A stretch of DNA of 64,000 nucleotides from JABDJZ01 sp047619685 (GTDB taxonomy: Bacteria; Bacteroidota; Rhodothermia; Rhodothermales; UBA10348), in contig JBLHLC010000004.1 in NCBI GenBank assembly GCA_047619685.1, positions 1 through 64,000 on the forward strand. Direction: 5' to 3'. The notes under the pieces are model-generated. The model saw only the letters and a program-made list of their open reading frames with translations. It ran no database searches and was not told where the DNA came from. This document shows positions 8,457-16,834 of the stretch, in pieces. The position numbers and the translations under genes are program-made. Numbering within the stretch: the first letter of the stretch is position 1; the number at the start of each line of letters is the position of its first letter.

Positions 8457-8957
8457 TCAGGAGCCTAGCTGGCGAAGAAGATCGACCATCTCAATGGCGC
8501 CGACAGCAGCCTCCGCACCCTTGTTTCCCGCCTTGCTTCCGGCCCGTTCTATGGCCTGTTCAATGGTATCCGTAGTGATCACGCCAAAAATGATCGGGAT
8601 ATCGGTTGCGTTGGCCGCCTGGGATATCCCCTTCGCGGCCTCGCCGGCTACCAGATCGTAGTGGGACGTCGACCCACGGATCACGGCACCCAAGGCAATC
8701 ACGGCATCGTATCGTCCGCTTGCCGCCATCCGGCGGGCCACGAACGGAATCTCAAAAGCCCCCGGACACCGAGCGACGACCACGGAATCCATGGTCGCAC
8801 CGTGACGCCGCAGCGCGTTCAGCGCTCCTTCCAGGAGTCTGTCTGTGATGAACTCGTTGAAGCGGCTGACAACAATCCCGAACCGGGCGTCACCAGGGGT
8901 CAGGTTCCCCTCTATTTCCTTCATGCGACTGGCCGTGCTCTGGTTTGTGGCGCCCAT
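8457..8957 (-). CDS. ribH: 6,7-dimethyl-8-ribityllumazine synthase
   Basis: Makes the lumazine precursor in the penultimate step of riboflavin synthesis. Family signatures are visible: FGIVVSRFNEFI for substrate binding, CPGAFEIPF, ALGAVIRGSTSHYD with the catalytic-type histidine, and FGVITTDTIEQA. I choose the ATG at 8957 (166 residues) because GGAACAGG precedes it. An ATG at 8924 would also give a family-sized protein, and a frame extension to 9017 would run into the upstream terminator hairpin. No other riboflavin genes and no FMN riboswitch are seen nearby. The PorZ-like gene begins 11 bp downstream, so the two may share a transcript. Confidence 0.95.
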   Translation of the reverse strand: MGATNQSTASRMKEIEGNLTPGDARFGIVVSRFNEFITDRLLEGALNALRRHGATMDSVVVARCPGAFEIPFVARRMAASGRYDAVIALGAVIRGSTSHYDLVAGEAAKGISQAANATDIPIIFGVITTDTIEQAIERAGSKAGNKGAEAAVGAIEMVDLLRQLGS

Positions 8958-9015
8958 CACGCCTGTTCCGCATGGCTTGTTCCAAGACCCCAATTCCAGA
9001 TCTGCCGGATACACC

Positions 9016-9046
9016 AAAGGCCCGCCCCAGAGGTCTGAGGCGGGCC
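9016..9046 (-). terminator. Rho-independent terminator after the choice-of-anchor B gene
   Basis: GGCCCGCC pairs perfectly with GGCGGGCC around a 12-base loop, followed on the minus strand by a short T run. It separates the 9091-11403 gene from ribH. Confidence 0.7.
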
Positions 9047-9090
9047 TTCGATCAATATGTTCGGCCGTCTACTGGCCGACTTCCATCCTC

Positions 9091-11403
9091 CTAGGTGTCA
9101 ATCTCCTTCCGCTTCAGGATAAAGAGACCGGTCGAGCCACCAGTGACGACGATAGTCCCGCTCTTGAAGTAGGGGTAGTTGCTCCATGACCCACCACCGT
9201 CGCCCACAGGCGAGGTGTCGAAGTACGCCGTCTCCACGGGAGCCGTGCGATTCGAAATGTCCAACACCCGGAAACCAGCTCCATAGTTGGACTGATACAT
9301 CACGTCGCCCTTGATATACAGGTTGTGATCCGTCTCTGTCGTCGTGGCAATGTGCTCAGCGGCCAGTATCGGCTCATCCAGATCGACGAGGTCCCAGACC
9401 AGCGTGCGCGTGCCGTCCACGGTTCCCGCACCCTCATCACCCTCGTCATTCATGTAGAAGAACCGGTGATCTTCCGTCAGCCATCCCTGGTGGGCGTAGG
9501 CCACATTCGGATAGGATGCGATAGAGATCGACTTGGGGTTAGCCTTGTCAGTGACGTCCGAGATAGACAGTGCCGTCTCGTTGGAGCCCAAGCAGATCTC
9601 GTGTCCCCTGTAGTCGGAATCAGGACCCTGATAGACCACACATTGCGCGTCGTGTGAGTACCCGGTTCCACGGCGGCCCGAGTTGCCGTCGGCAAAACAG
9701 CCCGCGAAGGTCGGGCGAGCGGGCTCGCGAAGGTCGATCATGTGGAGACCGCCGCCGCACGTTTCGCCACCGGAACTGCTTCCCACGGAGTAACCAAATC
9801 CGGTCTCTTCGTTGATCACGATGTTGTGCGCGCTCGCGATGTCGTCGTAATAGAACGTCATTTCGAACTCTGTCGGCGTGCCGTCAAAGTCGCGGAGTTG
9901 GCGCAGGTCAAACACCTGCATGCCGTGCTGGTTTGCTCCGTCTGCCACGATGTAGGCGTGATCCTTGTAGACCTTGATGTCGCGCCACACGGCAGGCCGA
10001 GCCGTATCCGTGAGCATCAGCGTGCCAATCAGAACGGGATTCTCGGCGTTCGTGACATCCACGAAGGAAGTAGCATTGCTCAGACCAACAAGTGCGTATT
10101 CGCGGCCGGTTTCCGGGTCTTCCCAGCCCCAGATGTCATTGGTCCGGATGCCGCGCTGGGCACCGAGGTCTTCCATGTTCATGAAGGACGACATGTTGAC
10201 GTCCTTGCACGGGAACGCGCCAGCCTCATCGGCCTCACACTCAATCGTACCGCCTGTGATGGACTGGTACCCAACTGGATCGTGGTAGACTGAATTACCC
10301 TGGACCCACTCCTGACCTCTCACCGAGAAGGGTACGGCAACGCCAGCGCGGTTTGCCTGGCCGGTCGCGCCGACTACGGCAATGTTGCCGCCCACTGCCA
10401 ACGTGGAGCCAAAGGCGGCACGAGCGTCCATGCCCGTGGCGGCGACATTTGCACTGGTGTACGCCTCGCCCATCTCATTGAACTGGTACGTGAACAACTT
10501 GCCGCCATCTGCACCGGGTGCTCCGACGTAAGCCGTCGCGCCGTCAATGGCCAGGGAAGCGCCAAACTCCGCGCCGGCCGTAGAGATAAACGGGGATACT
10601 CTTGATTCAAAATCCCACTGTCCGTCTTCGTTGAGGACAAACACCGCTACCGCGCCCATTTCCGAGTCATGGCCCCGCATACCAACGGCCAAATGGTCGT
10701 TCGCAAACATCAGAGCGGATCCTGTTTCGGATCCTGGACCAGCGAATGGAGCGGCAGGTGTACCGTTGGCCTCCCATGCTCCGTCATTGAACTTGAACGT
10801 CCAAACCGCGCCGGCTTCTTCGTTGGCATTCGAAGCGCTGACGGCCGCGTTGCCGCCACCCAGCGCCATGGCAGAAGGAAACCCGTCAAGCTGGTCTTCC
10901 TCCGCATCCGGCGCGAGCGTCCCGGTAGACACCCACTCGCCACTGGTGGAGGTATAGGCGTGCACGCTGCCTGCCGAGCTGCGACCGCCGGATACGGCCA
11001 CCAGAAGGTGATTCCCGTCCATCGCAACGGATCCACCGAAGCCCTCAATGTCTTCCTGCAACTGGCCTCGCTGGCGCCAAACGCCGTCCTCGCCTTGCTT
11101 GAAGAAGAAAACCGAATTGACGCCCGGGGCGCCGACGGCCATCCACTCTTCCTGAACTGAGATTGAGCGGCCAAAGCGGTCGCCGGCCTCGCCGCCTTCG
11201 GTGGCCTCAATCGTTGCGGTCTCGGTCCACATGCCGTCCGCGGCCATGGTGTAAACGTAGAGAGCGCCTGGCGACAGGTCGTTGCTGCTGCCGCCGGCTA
11301 TGATCTGGTCTCCGGAAACGGCAACGACCGATCCGAAGGACTGCCCCATAGCTGGAGCAACTAGGAACGCCGCTAGCGCGAGCGTCGCGAAAATGTTCTT
11401 CAT
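9091..11403 (-). CDS. Secreted choice-of-anchor B family protein with N-terminal FG-GAP-like repeats
   Basis: 770 residues with a clear signal peptide (ATLALAAFLVAPAMGQ). Residues about 25-360 form repeated units of the type FG-x-S-(I/V)-A-V-x-G-x-x-(L/A)-x-V-G-A, e.g. DRFGRSISVQEEWMAVGAPG and AEFGASLAIDGATAYVGAPG; these predict a beta-propeller like FG-GAP/integrin repeats. From about 400 on it follows the choice-of-anchor B/LVIVD domain (DIWGWEDPETGREYALVG, GYSHDAQCVVYQGPD, AYAHQGWLTEDHRFFYMNDE). I see no T9SS C-terminal domain; the chain ends in FILKRKEIDT. Probably exported and surface-associated; function unknown. Followed by a good terminator at 9016-9046. Confidence 0.8.
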   Translation of the reverse strand: MKNIFATLALAAFLVAPAMGQSFGSVVAVSGDQIIAGGSSNDLSPGALYVYTMAADGMWTETATIEATEGGEAGDRFGRSISVQEEWMAVGAPGVNSVFFFKQGEDGVWRQRGQLQEDIEGFGGSVAMDGNHLLVAVSGGRSSAGSVHAYTSTSGEWVSTGTLAPDAEEDQLDGFPSAMALGGGNAAVSASNANEEAGAVWTFKFNDGAWEANGTPAAPFAGPGSETGSALMFANDHLAVGMRGHDSEMGAVAVFVLNEDGQWDFESRVSPFISTAGAEFGASLAIDGATAYVGAPGADGGKLFTYQFNEMGEAYTSANVAATGMDARAAFGSTLAVGGNIAVVGATGQANRAGVAVPFSVRGQEWVQGNSVYHDPVGYQSITGGTIECEADEAGAFPCKDVNMSSFMNMEDLGAQRGIRTNDIWGWEDPETGREYALVGLSNATSFVDVTNAENPVLIGTLMLTDTARPAVWRDIKVYKDHAYIVADGANQHGMQVFDLRQLRDFDGTPTEFEMTFYYDDIASAHNIVINEETGFGYSVGSSSGGETCGGGLHMIDLREPARPTFAGCFADGNSGRRGTGYSHDAQCVVYQGPDSDYRGHEICLGSNETALSISDVTDKANPKSISIASYPNVAYAHQGWLTEDHRFFYMNDEGDEGAGTVDGTRTLVWDLVDLDEPILAAEHIATTTETDHNLYIKGDVMYQSNYGAGFRVLDISNRTAPVETAYFDTSPVGDGGGSWSNYPYFKSGTIVVTGGSTGLFILKRKEIDT

Positions 11404-11486
11404 CTGGGTGGGTTATGCGTGTGGGAACTAAAGCACAGTAATGTAGCAAATGTGTGCCTCGCACAACAGGGACTACCCCGCCTCAC

Positions 11487-12311
11487 TCAGACTGCCTTTG
11501 TTGGCAGGATTCTGTCCATGAGTTTCTGCAAACGCCCGGGTGACGGCGCGTAGGTACCGAGCCGCTCCGTTTCTCCGTCCCACCTGCCGTGGAAGTCTGA
11601 CCCGCCCGAACACAGCAGGCCCATCCGATCCGCCATCTCCTGGTAGTACGTGAGGAGTACTGCGTCGTGAGACGGGTGGTTTACCTCAAATCCGTCCAGG
11701 CCAGACGCCACCAGGGTCTTGACACATCGGTGGCTGGTCCAGTCCCCCGGGTGCGCCAGAAATGTTGCCCCGCCGGCCTGGTGAATCGCTTCGATCCAGG
11801 TTCCAGCCTCGATGGGCTTCAGGCTTACGTGCGCTGCCGCACCTTTTGCGAGGTATTGGTCGAAGGCCTCTCGATGTCCCGGGACAAATCCTCCCTCCAC
11901 AAGCGCGGCCGCAATGTGTGGCCGCGTCAGCACGGCGCCAGCCCGGGCCGCGAGTCCCTCCCAATCAAGGTGGACACCCAGATCTGAGAGTTTGGCTACA
12001 ATTGCCCTCGCTCGCGAAATCCTTCGGCCAGCGGTCTCTGATACCAGCTCAAGAACCGCGGGGTGGGCCGGATCGATTCCAAGGCCAAGCATGTGTACTT
12101 CGTCCCAGCCAGTGGACACGGAAGCCTCGATGCCACCAACCAGTTGCAGGTCGTGCCCGGCCGCCGCTACCGAGGCCTCTAAATAGGCCGCCGTAGTATC
12201 GTGATCGGTGATGGCGAGGGTCCGAATGCCACGTGATACGGCCAGCTCCACAAGCTCCGTTGGGGAAAGGTGCCCATCGGAGGCCGTCGTATGGCAATGA
12301 AGTTCAGTCAG
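11487..12311 (-). CDS. PHP-domain phosphoesterase, likely CTG start
   Basis: About 274 residues. The first ATG-type start (12251) would cut off the essential first metal-binding motif. Reading upstream in the same frame gives E-L-H-C-H-T-T-A-S-D-G-H, the canonical PHP H-x-H motif, before a stop at 12324-12326. No ATG, GTG or TTG lies between that stop and the motif. CTG at 12311 follows AAGAGA with good spacing, so I propose a CTG start giving H5 and H7. Later motifs are ITDHDTT, GIEAS, RPHIA, FLAHPG and SGGSDFHG. The family includes RNase AM/YciV-like 3'-5' phosphatases and nucleases. Divergent from the HIT gene. Confidence 0.8.
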   Translation of the reverse strand: MTELHCHTTASDGHLSPTELVELAVSRGIRTLAITDHDTTAAYLEASVAAAGHDLQLVGGIEASVSTGWDEVHMLGLGIDPAHPAVLELVSETAGRRISRARAIVAKLSDLGVHLDWEGLAARAGAVLTRPHIAAALVEGGFVPGHREAFDQYLAKGAAAHVSLKPIEAGTWIEAIHQAGGATFLAHPGDWTSHRCVKTLVASGLDGFEVNHPSHDAVLLTYYQEMADRMGLLCSGGSDFHGRWDGETERLGTYAPSPGRLQKLMDRILPTKAV

Positions 12312-12356
12312 CGATCTCTTGGATTATCTTGGGTCATCGTTCAACGACAAACCTGT

Positions 12357-12860
12357 ATGGACAAACTTTGGAGCCCCTGGAGGACTCAACACGTCGCACA
12401 ATGGACTTCTACCCCGGCCGATGAAGGAATGTCCGTCTTCGAGAGAATAGCATCGGATGAACCTCGAGACGCCGACAATCTGGTTCTCTGGCGCGGCACG
12501 CACTGTTTTGTCGTGATGAACCTGTACCCGTACAACAATGGGCACGTGCTCGTTGTGCCATATCGCCGTCTGGCCTCCTACACGGATCTGACCGCGGAGG
12601 AGCGCGCCGAACTCACGGGGACCATCGACCTGGTCATGCGCTGGACCAATGCCGCGCTCGCGCCTGACGGATACAACGTGGGCATCAATCAGGGCGAGGC
12701 GGCCGGTGCGGGGATTCCCGACCATCTGCACGTGCATGTTGTACCGCGCTGGTCATCGGACACCAACTTCATGCCGACCGTAGCGCAAACCAAAGTGATC
12801 CCGGAGGCCCTGCGGGAGACCTACGACAAACTATTGGCGGCGGCGCAGGACATCTCGTGA
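12357..12860 (+). CDS. HIT family nucleotide hydrolase/transferase
   Basis: 167 residues from ATG 12357 (MDKLWSPWR is the usual beginning in this family; open frame continues further upstream but is not conserved). The histidine triad DHLHVHVVPRW is near residue 125, with the upstream VMNLYPYNNGHVLVVP strand-turn typical of the Ap4A-phosphorylase/HIT branch. Members hydrolyse or transfer nucleotides from dinucleoside polyphosphates or adenylates; the substrate here is unknown. Its stop overlaps the GTG start of the next gene by 4 nt (GTGA), which suggests translational coupling. Confidence 0.9.
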   Translation: MDKLWSPWRTQHVAQWTSTPADEGMSVFERIASDEPRDADNLVLWRGTHCFVVMNLYPYNNGHVLVVPYRRLASYTDLTAEERAELTGTIDLVMRWTNAALAPDGYNVGINQGEAAGAGIPDHLHVHVVPRWSSDTNFMPTVAQTKVIPEALRETYDKLLAAAQDIS

Positions 12861-13924
12861 CCGAATCCGAGCATCAGGCCAGTGTACTGGCCCGGCGAGA
12901 GCGGGCGGGTCTCTACGATTTCCGTGGGCTCACCCCGTTCTCAAGGTTCGGGACGGCCAGCGACCGGTACGCGGGATGGATCGGACAGATCTATCCGTCG
13001 GACTACGCCGAGCGCGTCCGGGGCCGGAGGCGGAAACTTGGCGGGAATACCTACACCGAGGAGACTGTACCGGTTGATTCTGTCGCCCACTACTTCGAGC
13101 ACTTCGATGTCCTCGAACTGGACTTCACGTTCTACCGCCCACTGCTGGAGAAGGACGGACGGCCAGGAAGCAATCTGAACGTCCTTCGGAAGTATGCTGA
13201 TCATGCCCCGGATGGGGCGAAGTTTTTCCTCAAGGCGCCGCAGACATACTTCCTGCCCAAACTCAGAAAGGGCTCTCCGGCCGTCTACGTGGACAACGAG
13301 GACTACCTGAACGCGGAGGCCTGCCACAGTCATTTCGTTGACCCTGCTGTGCGGGTTCTCGGGGACCGGCTGTTGGGCCTGGTCTTCGAGCAATCGTACA
13401 CCCGCCAAGCGGAGGGCCCTTCGCCGGAGGACAACGTGCGGGAAATGGCGCAGTTTTTCGACGACCTTGGAGACCGGGTGCAGGCCCACGTTGAGTTGCG
13501 CTCACCCCATCTCCTGGTGGATCCGTACTTCGACTGGTTGGCGGCCTCAGGAATAGGCTTTGTATTCAGCCACTGGTCCTGGCTTCCGCCTCTTCGCGAA
13601 CAGTGGCGCATGGCGGGCGAGCGCTTCACGGCCGCAGACAAGAACGTCGTTTGCCGACTTCTTACTCCGCTTCGCATGAGTTACGCAAACGCCTACGCGC
13701 TTTCACATCCCTTCGACGCTCCCCAACCGGAAATCTCAGAGTCGGCTGGCGGGAGACGGATGGTCCTGGATGCCACGGCGCTGGCCTTCCAGGGACTGAA
13801 GCAGGACTACACCGTCAACCTGATCCTGAACAACCGGGCCTGGGGAAATTCCCCCGCCCTGGCACAGGAAATAACCGACAGGATCCTTGAAGAAGAAATT
13901 CGGCGCTTCAACGCCGAGGAGTAG
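12857..13924 (+). CDS. DUF72 family protein
   Basis: 355 residues, starting at GTG within the GTGA overlap with the HIT gene. The DUF72 (YecE-like TIM-barrel) signatures are GWIGQIYPSDY near the start, HYFEHFDVLELDFTFYRP (the usual E-x-N-x-(T/S)-F-Y-(R/x)-x-P region, here with D-F-T-F-Y) and FFLKAPQTYF (normally F-x-x-K-x-P). It is longer than typical members because of an extra 60 or so residues in the middle and at the N-terminus. No catalytic role is established for the family. It ends 8 bp from the convergent cupin gene; a short GTCGC/GCGAC stem spans the junction. Confidence 0.8.
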   Translation: MTESEHQASVLARRERAGLYDFRGLTPFSRFGTASDRYAGWIGQIYPSDYAERVRGRRRKLGGNTYTEETVPVDSVAHYFEHFDVLELDFTFYRPLLEKDGRPGSNLNVLRKYADHAPDGAKFFLKAPQTYFLPKLRKGSPAVYVDNEDYLNAEACHSHFVDPAVRVLGDRLLGLVFEQSYTRQAEGPSPEDNVREMAQFFDDLGDRVQAHVELRSPHLLVDPYFDWLAASGIGFVFSHWSWLPPLREQWRMAGERFTAADKNVVCRLLTPLRMSYANAYALSHPFDAPQPEISESAGGRRMVLDATALAFQGLKQDYTVNLILNNRAWGNSPALAQEITDRILEEEIRRFNAEE

Positions 13925-13931
13925 TCGCGCG

Positions 13932-14288
13932 TTAACTGCGACCGTAGTCGTCTTCGAGGCGAATGATGTCGTCCTCATCGCAGACGCCGAGTTGGGTCTC
14001 TATGATGATGAGATCTTCAGTTCCGGGATTCTCAATGCGGTGCACGCCGCCAACCGGGATAAACAGCGCGTCGCCGGTTTTTACTTCCGTGACCGAGTCG
14101 TCCAGCGTGAAGAGACCAATCCCGGCCGCGATGGCCCAGTGCTCGCTGCGAAGTTTGTGCTTCTGAAGCGACAGCCGCTGTCCGGCATGAACGGTGATGC
14201 GCTTTACCCTGTAACCAGGCTCGTTCAGATACTCTTCCCAGCGTCCCCAGGGACGGTCGTCGGCATCAAGCCAGGTCGGTGGACTCAT
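13932..14288 (-). CDS. Cupin of the type II mannose-6-phosphate isomerase family
   Basis: 118 residues. It is the cupin domain that in longer enzymes follows a mannose-1-phosphate guanylyltransferase domain: RPWGRWEEYLNEPGYRVKRI, LSLQKHKLRSEHWAI (metal-binding Q-x-H-x-x-R-x-E-H), GDALFIPVGGVHRIEN and IIETQLGVCDEDDIIRLEDDYGR. Such short proteins are thought to isomerise mannose-6-phosphate, though the single-domain version is less well characterised. Its start overlaps the end of the upstream Na+/H+ antiporter gene by 23 nt, so the two are likely co-transcribed. No GDP-mannose genes are nearby. Confidence 0.9.
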   Translation of the reverse strand: MSPPTWLDADDRPWGRWEEYLNEPGYRVKRITVHAGQRLSLQKHKLRSEHWAIAAGIGLFTLDDSVTEVKTGDALFIPVGGVHRIENPGTEDLIIIETQLGVCDEDDIIRLEDDYGRS

Positions 14289-16185
14289 AAGAGGACGCGG
14301 CAGACTGGGTTGTCGGGATGGGCGGCACGGGCTTCCCTACGAAACGAAGGAACGCCACGAGGACGCCAGCGGCCAGCAGGATCGAAACCCACCATGGGAG
14401 GCCGTACCCAGCGGGGATGGTCCCGATAAGCATGGCGGCACCACCAACCAGAAGGGCGTAGGGCAACTGGGTTCTCACGTGATCTATGTGGTCAGAGCCG
14501 GATGCCATCGAAGAGAGAATCGTCGTATCCGAAATGGGCGAGCAATGATCTCCCCAGACGGAACCGGCAAGGACACAAGCAATGGTCGAATACAGGATGT
14601 GGAAGTCCTCGGGGCCGGTAAGCCCATTGATGGTCATCACGGCCCACGCCAGGGGCACCACCAGGGGAAAGAGAATGCCCATGGCCCCCCAGGAGGATCC
14701 GGTCGCGAAGGCGGTGCCGGCGGCCAAAATGAACACCAGAATGGGAACCAGATGAGGACTGAGGCTGTCGCCCAGGATGGAGACCAGGTACTCAGCCGTG
14801 AATAACGTCTGGGTTACCTCAGAGAGTGACCACGCCAGGACCAGGATGATCATCGCGAACATCATGGACTTGAGCCCCGCGTACCACGCCTCCACGGTTT
14901 GGGCCAGCGTCAAAATGCGCTGGCCAACCGAGAGCAGGCCGGCCACCAGGACGCTCAGGAGCGAAGCCCACAAGAGGGCGGTATAGGAATCCGCGGACCC
15001 AATGATGTCGCGCAGATTGTCGCCCTCACCGGTAACGTAGAGTCCCACGAGTACGCCGCCAATAAGCACCGCCACCGGAAGGACGGCGTTGATCATCCGC
15101 ATGGGTTTATCCGGATTGGGCTGGACGTCTTTCCCTTCCGTCGCCTCCTGGTCAATCTGGGCGTCCGGGCCCAGCACCTCACCGGTCGTCCTCGCCCGGA
15201 CCTCGGCGTGCCACATCGGGCCAAAGTCCCGGCCGCTCCAGGAAACAGCAAACACGAAGAAAACGGCCAGAATGGGGTAGAAACTGTACGGGATTGACGC
15301 CAGAAACATCCCGTATGGCGACATCGTGATTTCAGGAATCGTCGCCAGCACTGCCCCGATCAACCCTACTTCGTAGCCAATCCAGGTGGTCACAAACGCC
15401 AGACAGGCCACCGGGGCCGCGGTGCTGTCCACGATGTAGGCCAGCTTCTCGCGCGAGATGCGCAGCCGGTCCGTGACGGGGCGCATTGTGTTGCCGACGA
15501 CCAGCGTGTTGGCGTAGTCGTCAAAAAAGATGGCCAGGCCCAGGCCCGCTGTGGCCAATTGGCCCCGCTTGGGATTGCTGGCCCAGACCACAATGCGATT
15601 GACGATACCCTGCATGCCGCCGTTTCGGGACACAATGCCAACCATCCCGCCAATCATGAACGTGAAGAGGATGATTGAAGCGCGGTCAGGGTCCGTCATG
15701 GCCTCAAGCACGTACACCTGAAGCGTATTCAGGAGACCCATCCAGAGACCCATCGGCGTCAAGGCCACGGCAAACGCGGCCCCGGACCAGATCCCGAAAA
15801 ACAAGGCAGGGATGACCCGCTTGAAGATTAGCGCAATCGCGATGGCCAGCAGTGGCGGCAGAATGGACATCCACCCCGGAATCGCGCGAAAGGGCGCTGA
15901 AGCCACCTCCACCCCTTGGCGCAGGACCTGGGCGGTTCCTGCCTCTGAAGCCAAGCCCAGGGCAACCCAACCCTCTTCGTCTTCAGCGAAGTCGAAGAGG
16001 GAGGATCCGATGCCGAGCTGATAATCCTCTATCCCGAGCGTGTCATCCACAATCAGGTGGACCTTGAACCCCACGTCCTTGAGCACAGTAGCCGGCACAG
16101 AGAGGGCCTCCACCTGGGCATCCGAGTCCAGAGGAGCGGCCGCAAAAACGAGCAGGGCGAGGAAAAGGGCTGCGACTGTTTTCAA
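14266..16185 (-). CDS. NhaC-type Na+/H+ antiporter with an N-terminal extracytoplasmic domain
   Basis: About 639 residues from TTG 16185, preceded by AGCAGG. ATG choices at 16224 and 16275 lie inside upp and add an unlikely leader. With the TTG start the protein begins with a standard signal peptide (LKTVAALFLALLVF ... DSDAQ). It continues with an 80-residue soluble region rich in beta-type sequence, then about 11-12 membrane segments from about residue 108. Antiporter signatures are LFFGIWSGA, GGMVGIVSRNGG, LAIFFDDYANTLVVGNTMRP (acidic pair in the transport site) and SWGAMGILFPL. Predicted to exchange Na+ for H+ at the inner membrane; the N-terminal domain is not standard. It follows upp by 7 bp. 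Confidence 0.85.
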   Translation of the reverse strand: MKTVAALFLALLVFAAAPLDSDAQVEALSVPATVLKDVGFKVHLIVDDTLGIEDYQLGIGSSLFDFAEDEEGWVALGLASEAGTAQVLRQGVEVASAPFRAIPGWMSILPPLLAIAIALIFKRVIPALFFGIWSGAAFAVALTPMGLWMGLLNTLQVYVLEAMTDPDRASIILFTFMIGGMVGIVSRNGGMQGIVNRIVVWASNPKRGQLATAGLGLAIFFDDYANTLVVGNTMRPVTDRLRISREKLAYIVDSTAAPVACLAFVTTWIGYEVGLIGAVLATIPEITMSPYGMFLASIPYSFYPILAVFFVFAVSWSGRDFGPMWHAEVRARTTGEVLGPDAQIDQEATEGKDVQPNPDKPMRMINAVLPVAVLIGGVLVGLYVTGEGDNLRDIIGSADSYTALLWASLLSVLVAGLLSVGQRILTLAQTVEAWYAGLKSMMFAMIILVLAWSLSEVTQTLFTAEYLVSILGDSLSPHLVPILVFILAAGTAFATGSSWGAMGILFPLVVPLAWAVMTINGLTGPEDFHILYSTIACVLAGSVWGDHCSPISDTTILSSMASGSDHIDHVRTQLPYALLVGGAAMLIGTIPAGYGLPWWVSILLAAGVLVAFLRFVGKPVPPIPTTQSAASSYESTDLA

Positions 16186-16192
16186 TGGCCTG

Positions 16193-16828
16193 CTAGTCTT
16201 GGGTTCCAAAAATTCTGTCCCCGGCATCGCCGAGGCCCGGCCTGATGTACGCGTTGGAGTCCAACTCCCGGTCAAGAGCAGCCGAGAGGATGGGCACGTC
16301 CGGATGCGCCTTGTTCAGCCGTAATACGCCTTCTGGCGCGGCCACAAGGCATATGAACCTGATGTCCTTGGCTCCCCGACGCTTCAGAATCGTGATGGCG
16401 CCCTCTGCTGACCCACCCGTGGCCAGCATGGGATCCACAACCAGGACACGCGCGGAGTCAATGAATCGCGGAGTCCGCTCGTAGTACGAAACCGGCTCGA
16501 AGGTCTTCTCGTCCCGATACATTCCCAGATGCCCTACGCGGGCATCTGGAATCAGCCGAAGAACGCCGTCAACAAGACCCAGGCCTGCCCTCAGGATCGG
16601 AATCACGATCACCGAGCCCCTGAGCGTGTGCCCCACGGTCTGCTCCAACGGCGTCTCGATGGTCACCTCGCTTACCGGAAGGTCCCGGAGAGCCTCGTAG
16701 GCAAGGTGCATAGAGAGATTGGACAACGTCGAGCGGAATACGCCGTGCGACGTGTCCTGCCTCCGGAGCACCGTCAAGTCCCTCCGAACAATCGGATGAT
16801 CAAGAACCGTCAGTTTGGGTGAGGCCAC
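16193..16828 (-). CDS. upp: Uracil phosphoribosyltransferase
   Basis: 211 residues, normal family length. Salvages uracil to UMP using PRPP. Visible signatures: HPIVRRDLTVLRR at the start, RAGLGLVDGVLRLIPDA, the PRPP loop VLVVDPMLATGGSAEGA and the uracil-binding C-terminal part (ICLVAAPEGVLRLNKAHPDV, then A-L-D-R-E-L-D-S-N and GLGDAGDRIFGTQ). It sits between the alanine/sodium symporter and the Na+/H+ antiporter, all on the minus strand with gaps under 10 bp, so an operon is likely although functions differ. Confidence 0.97.
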   Translation of the reverse strand: MASPKLTVLDHPIVRRDLTVLRRQDTSHGVFRSTLSNLSMHLAYEALRDLPVSEVTIETPLEQTVGHTLRGSVIVIPILRAGLGLVDGVLRLIPDARVGHLGMYRDEKTFEPVSYYERTPRFIDSARVLVVDPMLATGGSAEGAITILKRRGAKDIRFICLVAAPEGVLRLNKAHPDVPILSAALDRELDSNAYIRPGLGDAGDRIFGTQD

Positions 16829-16834
16829 GACGGG

